Shown piece after piece: positions 1 to 8,250 of a DNA stretch of 64,000 nucleotides. This DNA is from Microcoleus vaginatus PCC 9802. Lineage in GTDB: Bacteria; Cyanobacteriota; Cyanobacteriia; Cyanobacteriales; Microcoleaceae. The first letter of the stretch is position 1; every line of letters begins with the position of its first letter. A program made the translations under genes and the position numbers. The stretch is taken from the NCBI GenBank assembly GCA_022701275.1, contig CP031740.1, forward strand, positions 3,173,001 to 3,237,000, given 5' to 3'. Under the pieces are notes generated by a model. The model was not told where the DNA came from. It was given only the letters and a program-made list of their open reading frames with translations, and ran no database searches.

Positions 1-588
1 TTTGAGGGGATTGGGCGATCGAGAAACCAACTCGCTCTCAACTATGACGAATTAGTGGCTTTTTTCCAAAGTCGCTATCGCGGGCCTGACGAGGAAAATT
101 GGACTGGTTACATTTGTACCGAACCCCTGCTTTTAAGTCCGGCTTACCTGGAAAATTTAACAGTTGAGGGCATTGTTTGGGGCTTTTTTAGCGGGGCGAT
201 GCGGGATGAAGCTGCTTATGTTTTGTCAGGGAAACTGAGTTTAAATTCCCCCGTGTTGGTGGCGATGGAAGATGCACCGGGAAAACCCGATCCGGCTGGA
301 CTTTTCGCGGCAATTGAACAGTTGGAAAACCTGCACGGTTTAGAAAAAAATTTGCCCGTGATTTACGCGGGAGATACTGTTGCCGATATTTACACGGTTG
401 TGAATGCGCGGGAAGTGCAACCAAATCGGGTTTGGCTGGGGACTGGAATTTTGCCACCTCATGTTTTGGATGATTCGGTGCGCTGCGATGCTTATGCTGC
501 AGCGCTGAAAACTGCTGGTGCAGCAGCGGTTTTCAGGAATGTCGAAGAGTTGACGGCTGCGCGGATTCGAGAATTAGTCAATTGTTAG
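1..588 (+). CDS. HAD-superfamily hydrolase, 3' part (5' end outside window)
   Basis: The reading frame is open from the first base, so the gene starts upstream and about 195 C-terminal residues are visible. A GTG at base 55 is an internal codon, not the likely start. The motif GKPDPAG followed by YAGDTVADIYTV matches the late conserved motifs of HAD phosphatases (the lysine loop and the GDxxxD acidic motif). The layout resembles the cyanobacterial/plant subfamily of the TIGR01548 type. The nucleophile DxD motif must lie outside the window, so catalytic competence cannot be judged. Its substrate is unknown. The stop codon lies inside a heptameric tandem repeat that begins at base 583. Confidence 0.75.
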   Translation, partial: FEGIGRSRNQLALNYDELVAFFQSRYRGPDEENWTGYICTEPLLLSPAYLENLTVEGIVWGFFSGAMRDEAAYVLSGKLSLNSPVLVAMEDAPGKPDPAGLFAAIEQLENLHGLEKNLPVIYAGDTVADIYTVVNAREVQPNRVWLGTGILPPHVLDDSVRCDAYAAALKTAGAAAVFRNVEELTAARIRELVNC

Positions 589-616
589 TTGTTAGTTGTC
601 AGTTGTCAGTTGTTAT
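583..616. repeat. heptameric short tandem repeat
   Basis: Successive 7-base units of the form TTGTTAG/TTGTCAG run head to tail across the end of the HAD gene and supply its stop codon. Heptameric repeats of this kind are common in filamentous cyanobacteria. Confidence 0.8.
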
Positions 617-645
617 ACCAATCCTAAACATTTGTGAATTTCTTA

Positions 646-682
646 CTCCCTCCCCTTGCTAAGGGGAGGGTTGGGGTGGGGT
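646..682. repeat. GC-rich palindromic element (CCCCTT..AAGGGG family)
   Basis: A perfect 10-bp inverted repeat (CCCTCCCCTT at 648-657, AAGGGGAGGG at 661-670, 3-base loop) is followed by GTTGGGGTGGGG. Related elements occur inside the amidase gene (7466-7500) and at 36051-36132, so this is an interspersed family. Confidence 0.75.
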
Positions 683-723
683 AAAAATTTACGACCCCTA
701 CAAGGATTGCTATAGTTATCGAA

Positions 724-753
724 ATAACCAATAACCAATAACCAATAACCAAT
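724..753. repeat. heptameric short tandem repeat (CCAATAA)
   Basis: Four to five head-to-tail copies of a 7-base unit (CCAATAA) lie just downstream of the TPR gene that ends at 780. Confidence 0.85.
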
Positions 754-779
754 GACAACCGCCAACTTTCCCTTTGAGA

Positions 780-1598
780 TTATTGCAACTGCAAGAATTT
801 GTCTAATGCACTGACTGCAACTGGCGGCCAGCGCCGGGTATGGGCAACCCAATCGATGTCTTTGTAGCGGGAATCGAGGCCGACTGCTGCTACCCAATTG
901 CTCTCAGCTTCGCCGCGCTTTCCTGCTTCCCAAAGACAGGCGCTGAGGGCGGCTCTCATGTCGGCAAATTGGGGGTATCTGCGGACGATGTTTTTCATGT
1001 TGCGAATTGCTTCTTTAGTTTGCCCGTTTTGATAAAGTGCGAGGGCGTGGTTGGCGCGGGCAAAGGCGTATTCGGGGGCTAATTCAAAGGCTTTGCTGTA
1101 GTCGGCAATTGCTTGTTCCCATTTTCCTAAACCTGCTTCGGCGTTGCCTCGGTTGTTGTAGGCTGCTGGATCTTTGGGGTCTAATTCTAGCACGTGATTG
1201 TAGTCGGCGATCGCTTCTTCCCAGCGTCCTAAACCTTCTAAGGCTGTGCCGCGGTTTAGGTATGGATCGGGGGCGTCGGGAGCTAGTTCGATCGCTCTTT
1301 CGTAGTCGGAAATTGCTGCTTGTAGCTTGTTTTGGCTGACTCTTGAATTGCCTCGGTTGCTCCAAGCGGCGGCTTGTGAAGGAAATTTGTCAATAATTTG
1401 AGTCCAAAAAGTTTCAGCGGCGGGAAATTTGCCTTCATTTGTAGCTTCAAAAGCTTTTTGAACGAGTTCTCCCAGTTCCTGTTCGGGAGTGGCGATATCT
1501 GTTGGTTGTACTTGTGCGGTAGCGGGCGCGATATTTCCCAACCAAACTAACCCGGTTACAATTAATACTGTAAAAAATGTCAAAAGTGAGCGAATCAT
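780..1598 (-). CDS. exported tetratricopeptide-repeat protein
   Basis: This is a 272-residue protein if started at the ATG at 1598. A longer frame to 1676 exists, but only this start places a clean signal peptide at the N-terminus (a hydrophobic stretch followed by APATAQ). After about residue 45 there are four to five TPR units with the usual W/G/Y/A/F/A/P pattern, for example AWSNRGNSR, PYLNRGTALEG and AYNNRGNAEAG, each ending in an LDP/LAP turn. TPR arrays are protein-protein scaffolds. Periplasmic or lumenal location is inferred from the signal peptide. It stands alone, divergent from cobK. The partner is unknown. Confidence 0.85.
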   Translation of the reverse strand: MIRSLLTFFTVLIVTGLVWLGNIAPATAQVQPTDIATPEQELGELVQKAFEATNEGKFPAAETFWTQIIDKFPSQAAAWSNRGNSRVSQNKLQAAISDYERAIELAPDAPDPYLNRGTALEGLGRWEEAIADYNHVLELDPKDPAAYNNRGNAEAGLGKWEQAIADYSKAFELAPEYAFARANHALALYQNGQTKEAIRNMKNIVRRYPQFADMRAALSACLWEAGKRGEAESNWVAAVGLDSRYKDIDWVAHTRRWPPVAVSALDKFLQLQ

Positions 1599-1777
1599 CG
1601 TTGTTGGCAGTTTAAACTTTACTAAACATATTATTAACCGAAATTGCGGGCGTTGCTTGGATAGTACCAGTTTCAAAAAAGGATGTGACTGTAGGCAACC
1701 TCCGAACCCTTATTTCATCAGTCATTTACAAATCTAAAATCTAAAATCTAAAATCTCAATAAGTTAGGGAGAATTTG

Positions 1778-2527
1778 GTGAAAAAACGGTTGCTAATTTT
1801 GGGCGGAACGGGGGATGCTGCGGAACTGGCGGTAAGAGCGTCTCAAATTGCTGAAATTGAGGTCGTATCTTCGCTAGCAGGACGCACTCAACAGCCTTTT
1901 ACCCCAAAAACGGGTACGGTGCGAATTGGGGGGTTTGGTGGGGCGGCTGGACTGGCAGCGTTTTTGCTCGATCGCCCGATCGACTTGTTAATTGATGCTA
2001 CTCATCCGTTTGCGGCTCAGATTTCTGCCAATGCTGCTATTGCTGCTGCTGAATGCAATGTGCCCTATTTGATGCTGGTGCGTCCAGCTTGGGAGAGGGT
2101 GGAGGGCGATCGCTGGATTGAAGTTGCCAGCCACTCGCAGGCTGCAAAAGCTTTATTAGGGCAGTCTCAGCGGGTGTTTCTCACCATTGGTAGGCAGGAA
2201 TTGGCGGAGTTTGCGGGTTTGGATGCTATTTGGTTTTTGATGCGGGCGATCGATCCTCCTGCACTCAATTCTCCTGTTCCTAACGGTAAATTGTTATTAG
2301 CAAGGGGGCCTTTTACATTGGAAGACGATCGGCAACTGCTGTTAGAATATCAGATTGATACAATTGTTAGCAAAAACAGCGGAGGCGGTGCTACTTATGC
2401 GAAAATTGCTGCGGCTAGGGAACTGGGAATTCCAGTTGTGATGGTGCAGCGACCGCAGATTCCCGATGTTGAGCAGGTTGCTGATGTTGAAGGGGCGATC
2501 GCTTGGCTGAGGGAGCAATTGAATTAA
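1778..2527 (+). CDS. cobK: precorrin-6A/cobalt-precorrin-6A reductase
   Basis: This is a 249-residue enzyme that reduces the macrocycle of (cobalt-)precorrin-6A with NADPH during corrin ring synthesis. The family features are visible in order: the N-terminal nucleotide loop GGTGDAAELA, the conserved LIDATHPFAAQIS segment near residue 75, FLTIGRQEL near 135 and the SKNSGG loop near 200. The start is probably GTG at 1778, preceded by AGGGAGA; an in-frame TTG lies one codon earlier. It is a single gene, divergent from the TPR gene. Other corrin genes of the window (the CbiG-CobJ fusion at 15220) are about 13 kb away, as is usual for the scattered cobalamin genes of cyanobacteria. Confidence 0.92.
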   Translation: MKKRLLILGGTGDAAELAVRASQIAEIEVVSSLAGRTQQPFTPKTGTVRIGGFGGAAGLAAFLLDRPIDLLIDATHPFAAQISANAAIAAAECNVPYLMLVRPAWERVEGDRWIEVASHSQAAKALLGQSQRVFLTIGRQELAEFAGLDAIWFLMRAIDPPALNSPVPNGKLLLARGPFTLEDDRQLLLEYQIDTIVSKNSGGGATYAKIAAARELGIPVVMVQRPQIPDVEQVADVEGAIAWLREQLN

Positions 2528-2558
2528 TTTAATCTTACTTACATCTTGCCTCAATTTT

Positions 2559-2672
2559 AGTAACAGGCAAGATGCCTGTTTCACAAGACATAAATTTTTT
2601 TGTGGGGTGGGCATCTTGCCCGCCCCCAAAGGTTACTAACAGGCAAGATGCCTGTTTCACAAAACATAAACT
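2559..2672. repeat. cluster of three AAGATGCC palindromic elements
   Basis: Two near-identical direct copies (TAACAGGCAAGATGCCTGTT followed by TCACAA.ACATAAA, near 2560 and 2637) flank an inverted-type copy (GGTGGGCATCTTGCCCGCC near 2607). The core is an inverted repeat around AAGATG. The same core is found at 15063 and inside the chelatase gene at 11072-15010. Confidence 0.85.
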
Positions 2673-2728
2673 TCCTTCCAGCCTCTGCCTGGGAATACAA
2701 ATTGATCGGCTGTGCCTCGAATACCCAA

Positions 2729-3925
2729 TTACTTAGATTTTTTCTGACTATTCAAAGAGTTAAGATGATTGTTCATATCCTGCAAATATTTTGATAAAAC
2801 AGGATACTGTGAAGTTGCTAGTAGTGCATCTTTTTTCTGGCTGACAGTTGTTTCTAAGGGCAAAACGCGATAGTTCGTTTTATTGTTCTGAGTATAGCGG
2901 TGTACCCAAGTCGGAATGGTTTTGATGCTGGTAATTTCTGTAGTTTTTTCGGGAAATCTTTTGCGAATATTTACTTGCAAAATTACGCCTAAGTCTGTAT
3001 ATTTTTTATTCTGACCGGAAATGAAGTTTCCCATTGAATAAATTGCTACAGCTTTGCGAGTTTTGCCATTTTTTCCGGGAAACTTAAAAATTTTGTAAGG
3101 TTGGACGACGTGGGGATGGCTGCCGAGAATGATGTCTGCACCAGCTTTTAATAGGTTTTCAACTAATTGTTTTTGTTGGGGGTTTGGCTGTCGCTGATAT
3201 TCGTCGCCAAAATGCAGGGAAATTGCGATAATATCTGCTCCTTGCTTTCGGGCTTTGGCAATGTCTTTGACTATCTTTTTTTCGTCTATTAGCGAAACTA
3301 AGTAGTCTTTGCCTTTGGGTATGGGAATGCCGTTTGTGCCGTAGGTGTAGGCTAGCAGGGCTAGTGAAATGTTGTTTTTGGTGCTGATTAAAGTGCGTGA
3401 AGCCTCGGCGGCTGATGTGGCTGTTCCTGTGAACGCAATTTTGCGATCGCTCAGATTGGCGATCGTCCTAATTACTCCTTTTTCTCCACGGTCTAAAGCA
3501 TGATTGTTGGCGGTTGTCAAGATATTAAATCCGGCTTTTTTAGTCGCATCCGCTAATTGAGCCGGTGCGTTAAATAGCGGATATCCCGTATATCCGCCCG
3601 CATCTTCGCCCGCTAAAGGTGTTTCGAGATTTCCGATGACCCAATCGCCTTTTGACAGGATACTTTTAACTGGTCCGAAGAAATTGTCAAAATTGTATGT
3701 TTTCTTTTTTGCGTCGTAGCCCGAGCGCGTTTGGGTACTGTGCATCATGATGTCGCCGACAGCAATTAGTGTTGCTTCTTTGATCTCAGACTTTGGTTTG
3801 GCGGGAACAGGGGTTGCTATTGGCGATCGACTTTCTGTAGGCTGTGTGTTGGTTTGTGGCGTTTGGATATTGCAGCCTGCGATCGAAAGCATAGCAATTA
3901 TCGAGAGCAACCGACGAAAATTCAT
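2729..3925 (-). CDS. CapA-family lipoprotein (metallophosphoesterase-like)
   Basis: This 398-residue protein has a lipoprotein signal peptide ending in a lipobox (LSIAGC near residue 18), followed by a proline-rich linker. The CapA/PGA-synthase domain starts near residue 52 with ATLIAVGDIMMHS. Further family motifs are GNLETPLAG, TTANNHALDRGE, and ADIILGSHPHVVQP, whose Asp, Asn and His residues bind the metals in calcineurin-like phosphoesterases. CapA proteins were first linked to poly-gamma-glutamate capsule synthesis. No capB/C genes are nearby, so a role in capsule formation is not supported here. The gene is divergent from the next phosphoesterase-like gene. Confidence 0.88.
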   Translation of the reverse strand: MNFRRLLSIIAMLSIAGCNIQTPQTNTQPTESRSPIATPVPAKPKSEIKEATLIAVGDIMMHSTQTRSGYDAKKKTYNFDNFFGPVKSILSKGDWVIGNLETPLAGEDAGGYTGYPLFNAPAQLADATKKAGFNILTTANNHALDRGEKGVIRTIANLSDRKIAFTGTATSAAEASRTLISTKNNISLALLAYTYGTNGIPIPKGKDYLVSLIDEKKIVKDIAKARKQGADIIAISLHFGDEYQRQPNPQQKQLVENLLKAGADIILGSHPHVVQPYKIFKFPGKNGKTRKAVAIYSMGNFISGQNKKYTDLGVILQVNIRKRFPEKTTEITSIKTIPTWVHRYTQNNKTNYRVLPLETTVSQKKDALLATSQYPVLSKYLQDMNNHLNSLNSQKKSK

Positions 3926-3988
3926 GATTTTTGGGAGTGATTTGTCGGCTTATATGGTATCATAACTAATTTACTTACGGCTAAACAA

Positions 3989-4966
3989 ATGAAAAAAAAC
4001 TATCTAATTCTTGCCTTGATGGTTTTTGTATCAATTACGGGTTTTGGGATTTTAACTTACGCTCAAACTTCGGGCGATAGACCTTTTGAATTTGCCTTAA
4101 TTGGCGATTTGCCCTACAGTGCCGAACAGGAAGCAAAATTTCCGAGTTTGATTGCAGATATCAATCGATCGCCCGCAGCGTTTGTCGTCCACGACGGCGA
4201 CATTAAAAACGGTTCTAGTGTCTGCGATGATGCAACTTTTGTCAGTCGCAAGCAGTTATTTGATAATTTTGAGATGCCATTTATTCTCGCTTATGGTGAC
4301 AATGAATGGACGGATTGTCACCGTTCAAATAACGGCAGTTACGATCCAGTAGAAAGACTCGCTAAACTGCGGGAAATTTTCAACCAAGGTAATCAAAGTT
4401 TGGGAAAGCGCACCTTAACTCTCACCCGTCAAAGCGAAAACCCGCAGTTTGCTAAATTCCGCGAAAATGTTCGCTGGACTTATCATGGAGTTGTGTTTTT
4501 GGCGATAAATATGCCGGGAAGCAACAACAATTTTGGTCGCACTCCCGAAGCAGATGCAGAATATGCCGATCGCAATTCAGCTAACTTAGCCTGGATCAAA
4601 GAATGTTTTGCTTTAGCCAAACGCAGCAACAGCAAAGGAATTGTGTTAGTTGCACAGGCAAATCCGGGATTTGAACTCGAGCCGACGGACAAAAGAAGAA
4701 GCGGCTACAACGATTTTATCGCAACTCTGGAAACAGAAACAGGCAATTTCCCAGGGCAGGTTGTATTCGTCCACGGCGATACTCACTATTTCCGCATCGA
4801 TAAACCTTTACCCTATTTTACCGATGAGACTCAACTACCGAGAATGAAAAATTTTACTAGAGTTGAAACTTTTGGTTCTCCAAACGTGCATTGGTTGCGG
4901 GCTTTTTATGACCCTAAAAATCCTAATTTGTTTGAATTTAAACAGCAGATTGTTCCGGAAAATTAG
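3989..4966 (+). CDS. secreted calcineurin-like phosphoesterase
   Basis: This is a 325-residue protein with an N-terminal hydrophobic signal ending near LTYAQ. The domain starts at FALIGDLPYS and continues with FVVHDGDIKNG (GD metal-site block), LAYGDNEWTDC (the GDNE block that corresponds to GNHE) and FVHGDTHYFR near the C-terminus (the GHTH-like block). These positions match metal-binding motifs of the calcineurin-like phosphoesterase fold, although each is slightly altered. The substrate is unknown. It is divergent from the CapA-like gene, so the two phosphoesterases share a 63-base intergenic region and may share control. Export to the periplasm is inferred from the signal. Confidence 0.8.
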   Translation: MKKNYLILALMVFVSITGFGILTYAQTSGDRPFEFALIGDLPYSAEQEAKFPSLIADINRSPAAFVVHDGDIKNGSSVCDDATFVSRKQLFDNFEMPFILAYGDNEWTDCHRSNNGSYDPVERLAKLREIFNQGNQSLGKRTLTLTRQSENPQFAKFRENVRWTYHGVVFLAINMPGSNNNFGRTPEADAEYADRNSANLAWIKECFALAKRSNSKGIVLVAQANPGFELEPTDKRRSGYNDFIATLETETGNFPGQVVFVHGDTHYFRIDKPLPYFTDETQLPRMKNFTRVETFGSPNVHWLRAFYDPKNPNLFEFKQQIVPEN

Positions 4967-5044
4967 GCTATCTAACACCATTTTTATGCAAGATAAATAA
5001 TTTTTGGATTACACTGAAGATAGGTATAATTGAGGAATTTATTT

Positions 5045-5605
5045 ATGACAGTCGCAACTAGGCGCTTCACCCTGGAAGAATTTTTGAAACTGCCAGAAAC
5101 TAAACCTGCCAGCGAATACATTGAGGGGGAGATTATCCAAAAACCTATGCCGAAAACTAAACATTCTCGTCTCCAGGGGCAATTCCTGCGTATCATTAAT
5201 GAAGTGGTAGAGGAACCCAAGATAGCTTACGCTTTTCCCGAGTTGCGGTGTACGTTTGGCGGTCGATCGATTGTTCCAGATATTGCGGTACTATTGTGGG
5301 AACAGATTCAATTTGATGATAGCGGCGAACCAGTGGATGATGTGCGAATTGCGCCGTATTGGACGATCGAAATCCTGTCGCCACAGCAAAGCTCAAATCG
5401 CGTAACTAGAAAAATTATTCACTGTCTGCAACATAATTGTCAGTTGGGGTGGCTAATCGATCCAGACGATCGATCGATTTTAGCGTTTTTGCCCAACCAA
5501 CAACCGCAATTCTGCGAAGGTAGCGATGTCCTTCCTGTGCCCGAAATGATTCCCCTGAATATCACCGCCGAACAGGTGTTTAGCTGGTTGAGAATGCAAC
5601 AATGA
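5045..5605 (+). CDS. Uma2-family (DUF820) endonuclease-like protein
   Basis: The protein has 186 residues from the ATG at 5045; a TTG five codons upstream is less likely. It carries the Uma2 signature RRFTLEEFLKLPE and EYIEGEIIQKP, then IVPDIAVL (the PD acidic motif) and WTIEILSPQ (the ExE/ExK-like motif), with K135 in VTRKI as a possible last catalytic residue. Uma2/DUF820 proteins have the PD-(D/E)XK nuclease fold and are strongly expanded in filamentous cyanobacteria. Their biological role is not settled. It is a single gene with no partner. Confidence 0.88.
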   Translation: MTVATRRFTLEEFLKLPETKPASEYIEGEIIQKPMPKTKHSRLQGQFLRIINEVVEEPKIAYAFPELRCTFGGRSIVPDIAVLLWEQIQFDDSGEPVDDVRIAPYWTIEILSPQQSSNRVTRKIIHCLQHNCQLGWLIDPDDRSILAFLPNQQPQFCEGSDVLPVPEMIPLNITAEQVFSWLRMQQ

Positions 5606-5653
5606 ATCAGGGCGATCGTCTTTTTTGTACCACTTTAAAAAATCTTCCGGTGT

Positions 5654-5714
5654 GGTTTGTAGTGAAAACTTTAGCTTTCATCTCAACTAAGGACTGAAAT
5701 CCTTACTACAAACC
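5654..5714. repeat. imperfect inverted-repeat element with ACTACAAACC ends
   Basis: GGTTTGTAGT (5654-5663) and ACTACAAACC (5705-5714) are exact inverted repeats flanking a stretch containing GGACTGAAATCC. A related GACTTCAGT-type inverted repeat lies at 6143-6183 on the other side of the SH3b gene. Confidence 0.65.
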
Positions 5715-5721
5715 AAATCCC

Positions 5722-6117
5722 CTATTGCCGCCACCTGTCAAATTGGTCTTCGGAACAGCCATTAATAAATTGATTGTTCACCCAACCGTCAAGGATTGTC
5801 AAAGTTTCATTAGGAGGATTACCCGAAAATCTGGCCGCAATTTTCACCCACTTACCTTGTCTGCTGACAGCCCTAACTCCGTCTCCCCTTTTGAGTTTAG
5901 CTACAACCGCGTACTTATTGCCTGGACCTTTGCGAATGTTAACAGCGCCGCCATTACCCGTAATAAACGAGCATTGAGTTTGCTTTTTTAAAGCTTCTGC
6001 TTTTGCGGGAGCAAGGCTTTGCTGCTTGCCGAAAACAGGAAAGCTGTAAAGTGAGAAGCTAAAACTTGCAACGACGGCTGCAATAAAAAAGGCTTTTGAT
6101 TGAGTAAAAATTAGCAT
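5722..6117 (-). CDS. small exported SH3b-domain protein
   Basis: This 131-residue protein has an N-terminal signal peptide (hydrophobic, ending around FPVFG). Residues of about 55-120 form one bacterial SH3 domain, seen in GAVNIRKGPGNKYAVVAKL, GDGVRAVSR and GKWVKIAA, ending in DGWVNNQFI. Two cysteines (positions near 49 and 121) could form a disulfide that closes the domain. SH3b domains usually bind peptidoglycan or peptide ligands. It is on the same strand and downstream of the amidase at 6199, which also holds an SH3b-like segment, so a joint role at the cell wall is plausible but inferred. Confidence 0.8.
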   Translation of the reverse strand: MLIFTQSKAFFIAAVVASFSFSLYSFPVFGKQQSLAPAKAEALKKQTQCSFITGNGGAVNIRKGPGNKYAVVAKLKRGDGVRAVSRQGKWVKIAARFSGNPPNETLTILDGWVNNQFINGCSEDQFDRWRQ

Positions 6118-6142
6118 TATTTCATTTCCTTGGATTGACCGA

Positions 6143-6183
6143 ACTGAAGTCCTGACTATGATTTTTGGGAGAAAGACTTCAGT
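6143..6183. repeat. inverted repeat between SH3b and amidase genes
   Basis: ACTGAAGTC (6143-6151) pairs exactly with GACTTCAGT (6175-6183). It may be a stem-loop between the two same-strand genes. It belongs with the ACTGAAG-type element at 5654-5714. Confidence 0.55.
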
Positions 6184-6198
6184 CCTTACTACTAACTG

Positions 6199-8070
6199 TT
6201 ATTTGACAGAGGCAAACCATTCGGTAACACCTTGGGCGATCGCCTCGGCTAACTTCTTCTGTTCTGTTGGATTCACAATCCATTCAAACTCTTCGGGATT
6301 GATCAGAAATCCCAATTCCATTAAAACAGATGGAGCAACGGCAGGACGAGTCATTGCTAAGTTGTTCCAAAATACACCATAGCTCGGACGGTTCAACTTG
6401 GCAACTAAATAATTGTGCAAAAACATTGCCAAACTGTGCGCTTGTGGGTGAAACCAGAAAGCGCCGACACCTTTAGTCTTAATCGCGTCGCCGTTATCCG
6501 GCAAAGCATTGTAGTGAATTGAAATTGCGATGGCAGGTTCTTCTTTTTGAATCATTTCCACCCTTGGCGGCAAATCCAAATCGACATCTTCCACCCGCGT
6601 CATTAGCACATTCGCGCCCCGATTCACCAATTCTTCTCGCACCAATTTCGACACAGTTAAAGCTACTGTTTTTTCTCTAATCCCCACTGGACTCACAGCA
6701 CCTCCATCCTCCGACCCGCCGTGTCCCGGATCGATCAGAATCTTAATTCCCGACAGCGGCTTTGCTTGCGAATTGGGCACCGCGCTTGTATTGGCCGGCG
6801 GGTGTTTTAAAGACAACACTAAAGTTGTGCCCTCGTATCTCAACTTGTAACCCCACTGTTGGGCGGATTTGAGATTAAAAGTGTATTGTACTTGCAGCGG
6901 CGATATTTGTTGCCATTCCAAACGCGAAATTACGGGGTCATCCTGGATGCGAATAATGTCAGTTTGAGCAGTAGTATTGTACAGGGTTAAAGTGAAAGTG
7001 CGTTCTCCTTCTTGCACAGTGACTGGGACGGGTATTTCTAAGGGAAATAAGACCTCTGTCCAGCCGGAAACTTGACGCGAACTGGCGCTGCGAATAATCG
7101 ATCGCGGAGGCACTGCATCCTTGACAATTTGCACTTCTGATGCTTTAATCCAAGCACCGTAATCGAGTCTGAGCCATTCTCCCTCGCGCCCGATAACTGT
7201 TGCTCGCGTTCCCTTGGGCAGCGGTGTCATCCGAGAAAAATCTGTACTCGCCCCGGTTCGGGCAACACCCGGATCTGCTGTTACTTCGGCTATTTCTAAG
7301 TCAGCCGGAGAAAGAATAGAAATCTTGCCAGTACCCTGCTGGCTGATAGTTTGATTATTCATTGTTAGCTCAAATACAGGCACTCCTAAATCCACTTTTT
7401 CCGTTTTTGGTAGCGAGGAGTTAGAGTCATTTTCCCCCCTGACCAAGGAAGCATTAGATTCATTGCCCCCCCTTGCCAAGGGGGGGTTGGGGGGGGTATG
7501 AGCGCAGCCTTGATACTGTTCGCTGCCGCCTTTTTTGATCGGGGAGTTTTCACCTAACAGTACAGATTTGTTGTCGGGTAATTCGACTTGCGATCGCGCT
7601 TTTAAAGGAATAGTAACGCCCGCCAATTTTACTGAAACTTGAGCATTCGCAGGTGCGATCGCCCCAAAGCAAATATATTCCCCCGGCAAACTCGCCACAT
7701 CGACTTTCGGCGTCAGGGAATCTTTAGCAAAAGCCAATCCTACAGGGACTTCCGGCTGATTCGACTCGCGCGTCACCTTAATTTTGACTTCCTGATTTTC
7801 GTAACGCAAGGTAAAGAGATTTTCGCCGAGTTGCAGCGGAAAAGTTGGGGCGAAATGCCCGGATGCGGTGCGCGAAATTTGGTTGCCATTTACTAACACT
7901 TGTCCCGGTGCGGGCGCTGTGCCGATTAAAAAGATGCGATCGGCTGTAGTTTTGTGGTTGGCTGGAGGATAAGAGACGAACAAAGGTTGAGCCGCCACAG
8001 CTACAGAGGCGATCGCCATTATCAGCCCAAACACACATAATGCTAAAAATTTTCTCATTCTAAACTGCAA
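6199..8070 (-). CDS. N-acetylmuramoyl-L-alanine amidase (AmiC-type) with SH3b segment
   Basis: This 623-residue exported enzyme cleaves the amide bond between MurNAc and the stem peptide. An alternative ATG lies at 8058. After the signal peptide there is a periplasmic N-terminal region, an SH3b-like stretch around residues 255-310 (GTRATVIGREGEWLRLDYG), an AMIN-like region near 325-425 and the Amidase_3 domain from residue 444. The zinc ligands and catalytic residues are visible: His in DPGHGG, Glu in GIREK, His in SIHYNA, and Glu in LMELGFL. Residues around 187-222 include PPNPPLARGG and are encoded by a GC-rich palindromic repeat, which looks like an in-frame insertion in a linker. Confidence 0.92.
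   Translation of the reverse strand: MQFRMRKFLALCVFGLIMAIASVAVAAQPLFVSYPPANHKTTADRIFLIGTAPAPGQVLVNGNQISRTASGHFAPTFPLQLGENLFTLRYENQEVKIKVTRESNQPEVPVGLAFAKDSLTPKVDVASLPGEYICFGAIAPANAQVSVKLAGVTIPLKARSQVELPDNKSVLLGENSPIKKGGSEQYQGCAHTPPNPPLARGGNESNASLVRGENDSNSSLPKTEKVDLGVPVFELTMNNQTISQQGTGKISILSPADLEIAEVTADPGVARTGASTDFSRMTPLPKGTRATVIGREGEWLRLDYGAWIKASEVQIVKDAVPPRSIIRSASSRQVSGWTEVLFPLEIPVPVTVQEGERTFTLTLYNTTAQTDIIRIQDDPVISRLEWQQISPLQVQYTFNLKSAQQWGYKLRYEGTTLVLSLKHPPANTSAVPNSQAKPLSGIKILIDPGHGGSEDGGAVSPVGIREKTVALTVSKLVREELVNRGANVLMTRVEDVDLDLPPRVEMIQKEEPAIAISIHYNALPDNGDAIKTKGVGAFWFHPQAHSLAMFLHNYLVAKLNRPSYGVFWNNLAMTRPAVAPSVLMELGFLINPEEFEWIVNPTEQKKLAEAIAQGVTEWFASVK
7440..7500. repeat. CCCCCTT..AAGGGGG palindromic element inside the amidase gene
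   Basis: A run of CCCCCCTTGCC AAGGGGGGG followed by TTGGGGGGGT makes a strong stem-loop at 7466-7500. A partial relative (TTTTCCCCCCTGACCAAGG) lies just before it. It is in frame with the amidase and encodes PPNPPLARGG on the minus strand. It matches the extragenic family at 646-682 and 36051-36132. Confidence 0.75.
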
Positions 8071-8100
8071 CTAATTGAGACTCTGTTGGTTATTTATACT

Positions 8101-8171
8101 AGGACTTGCGCTAAGAAACCCGGGAGAAATCCGGGAATAAACCGGGTTTCTGAGAATTAGCCGTAAGTCCT
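8101..8171. repeat. long imperfect hairpin upstream of the amidase
   Basis: Nested inverted repeats are present: AGGACTTGCG/CGTAAGTCCT outside (one mismatch) and AGAAACCCGG/CCGGGTTTCT inside (8114-8123 with 8142-8151). AAACCCGG-type palindromes recur at 18345 and 37202, so this is an interspersed element and not a gene-specific regulator. Confidence 0.65.
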
Positions 8172-8250
8172 ATTTACTATACAGGCCCCATTTTATCAGG
8201 TTTGTAGTTGCAATTGAGCGATCGGCAACATAAATTCCCGCGTCAAACCA

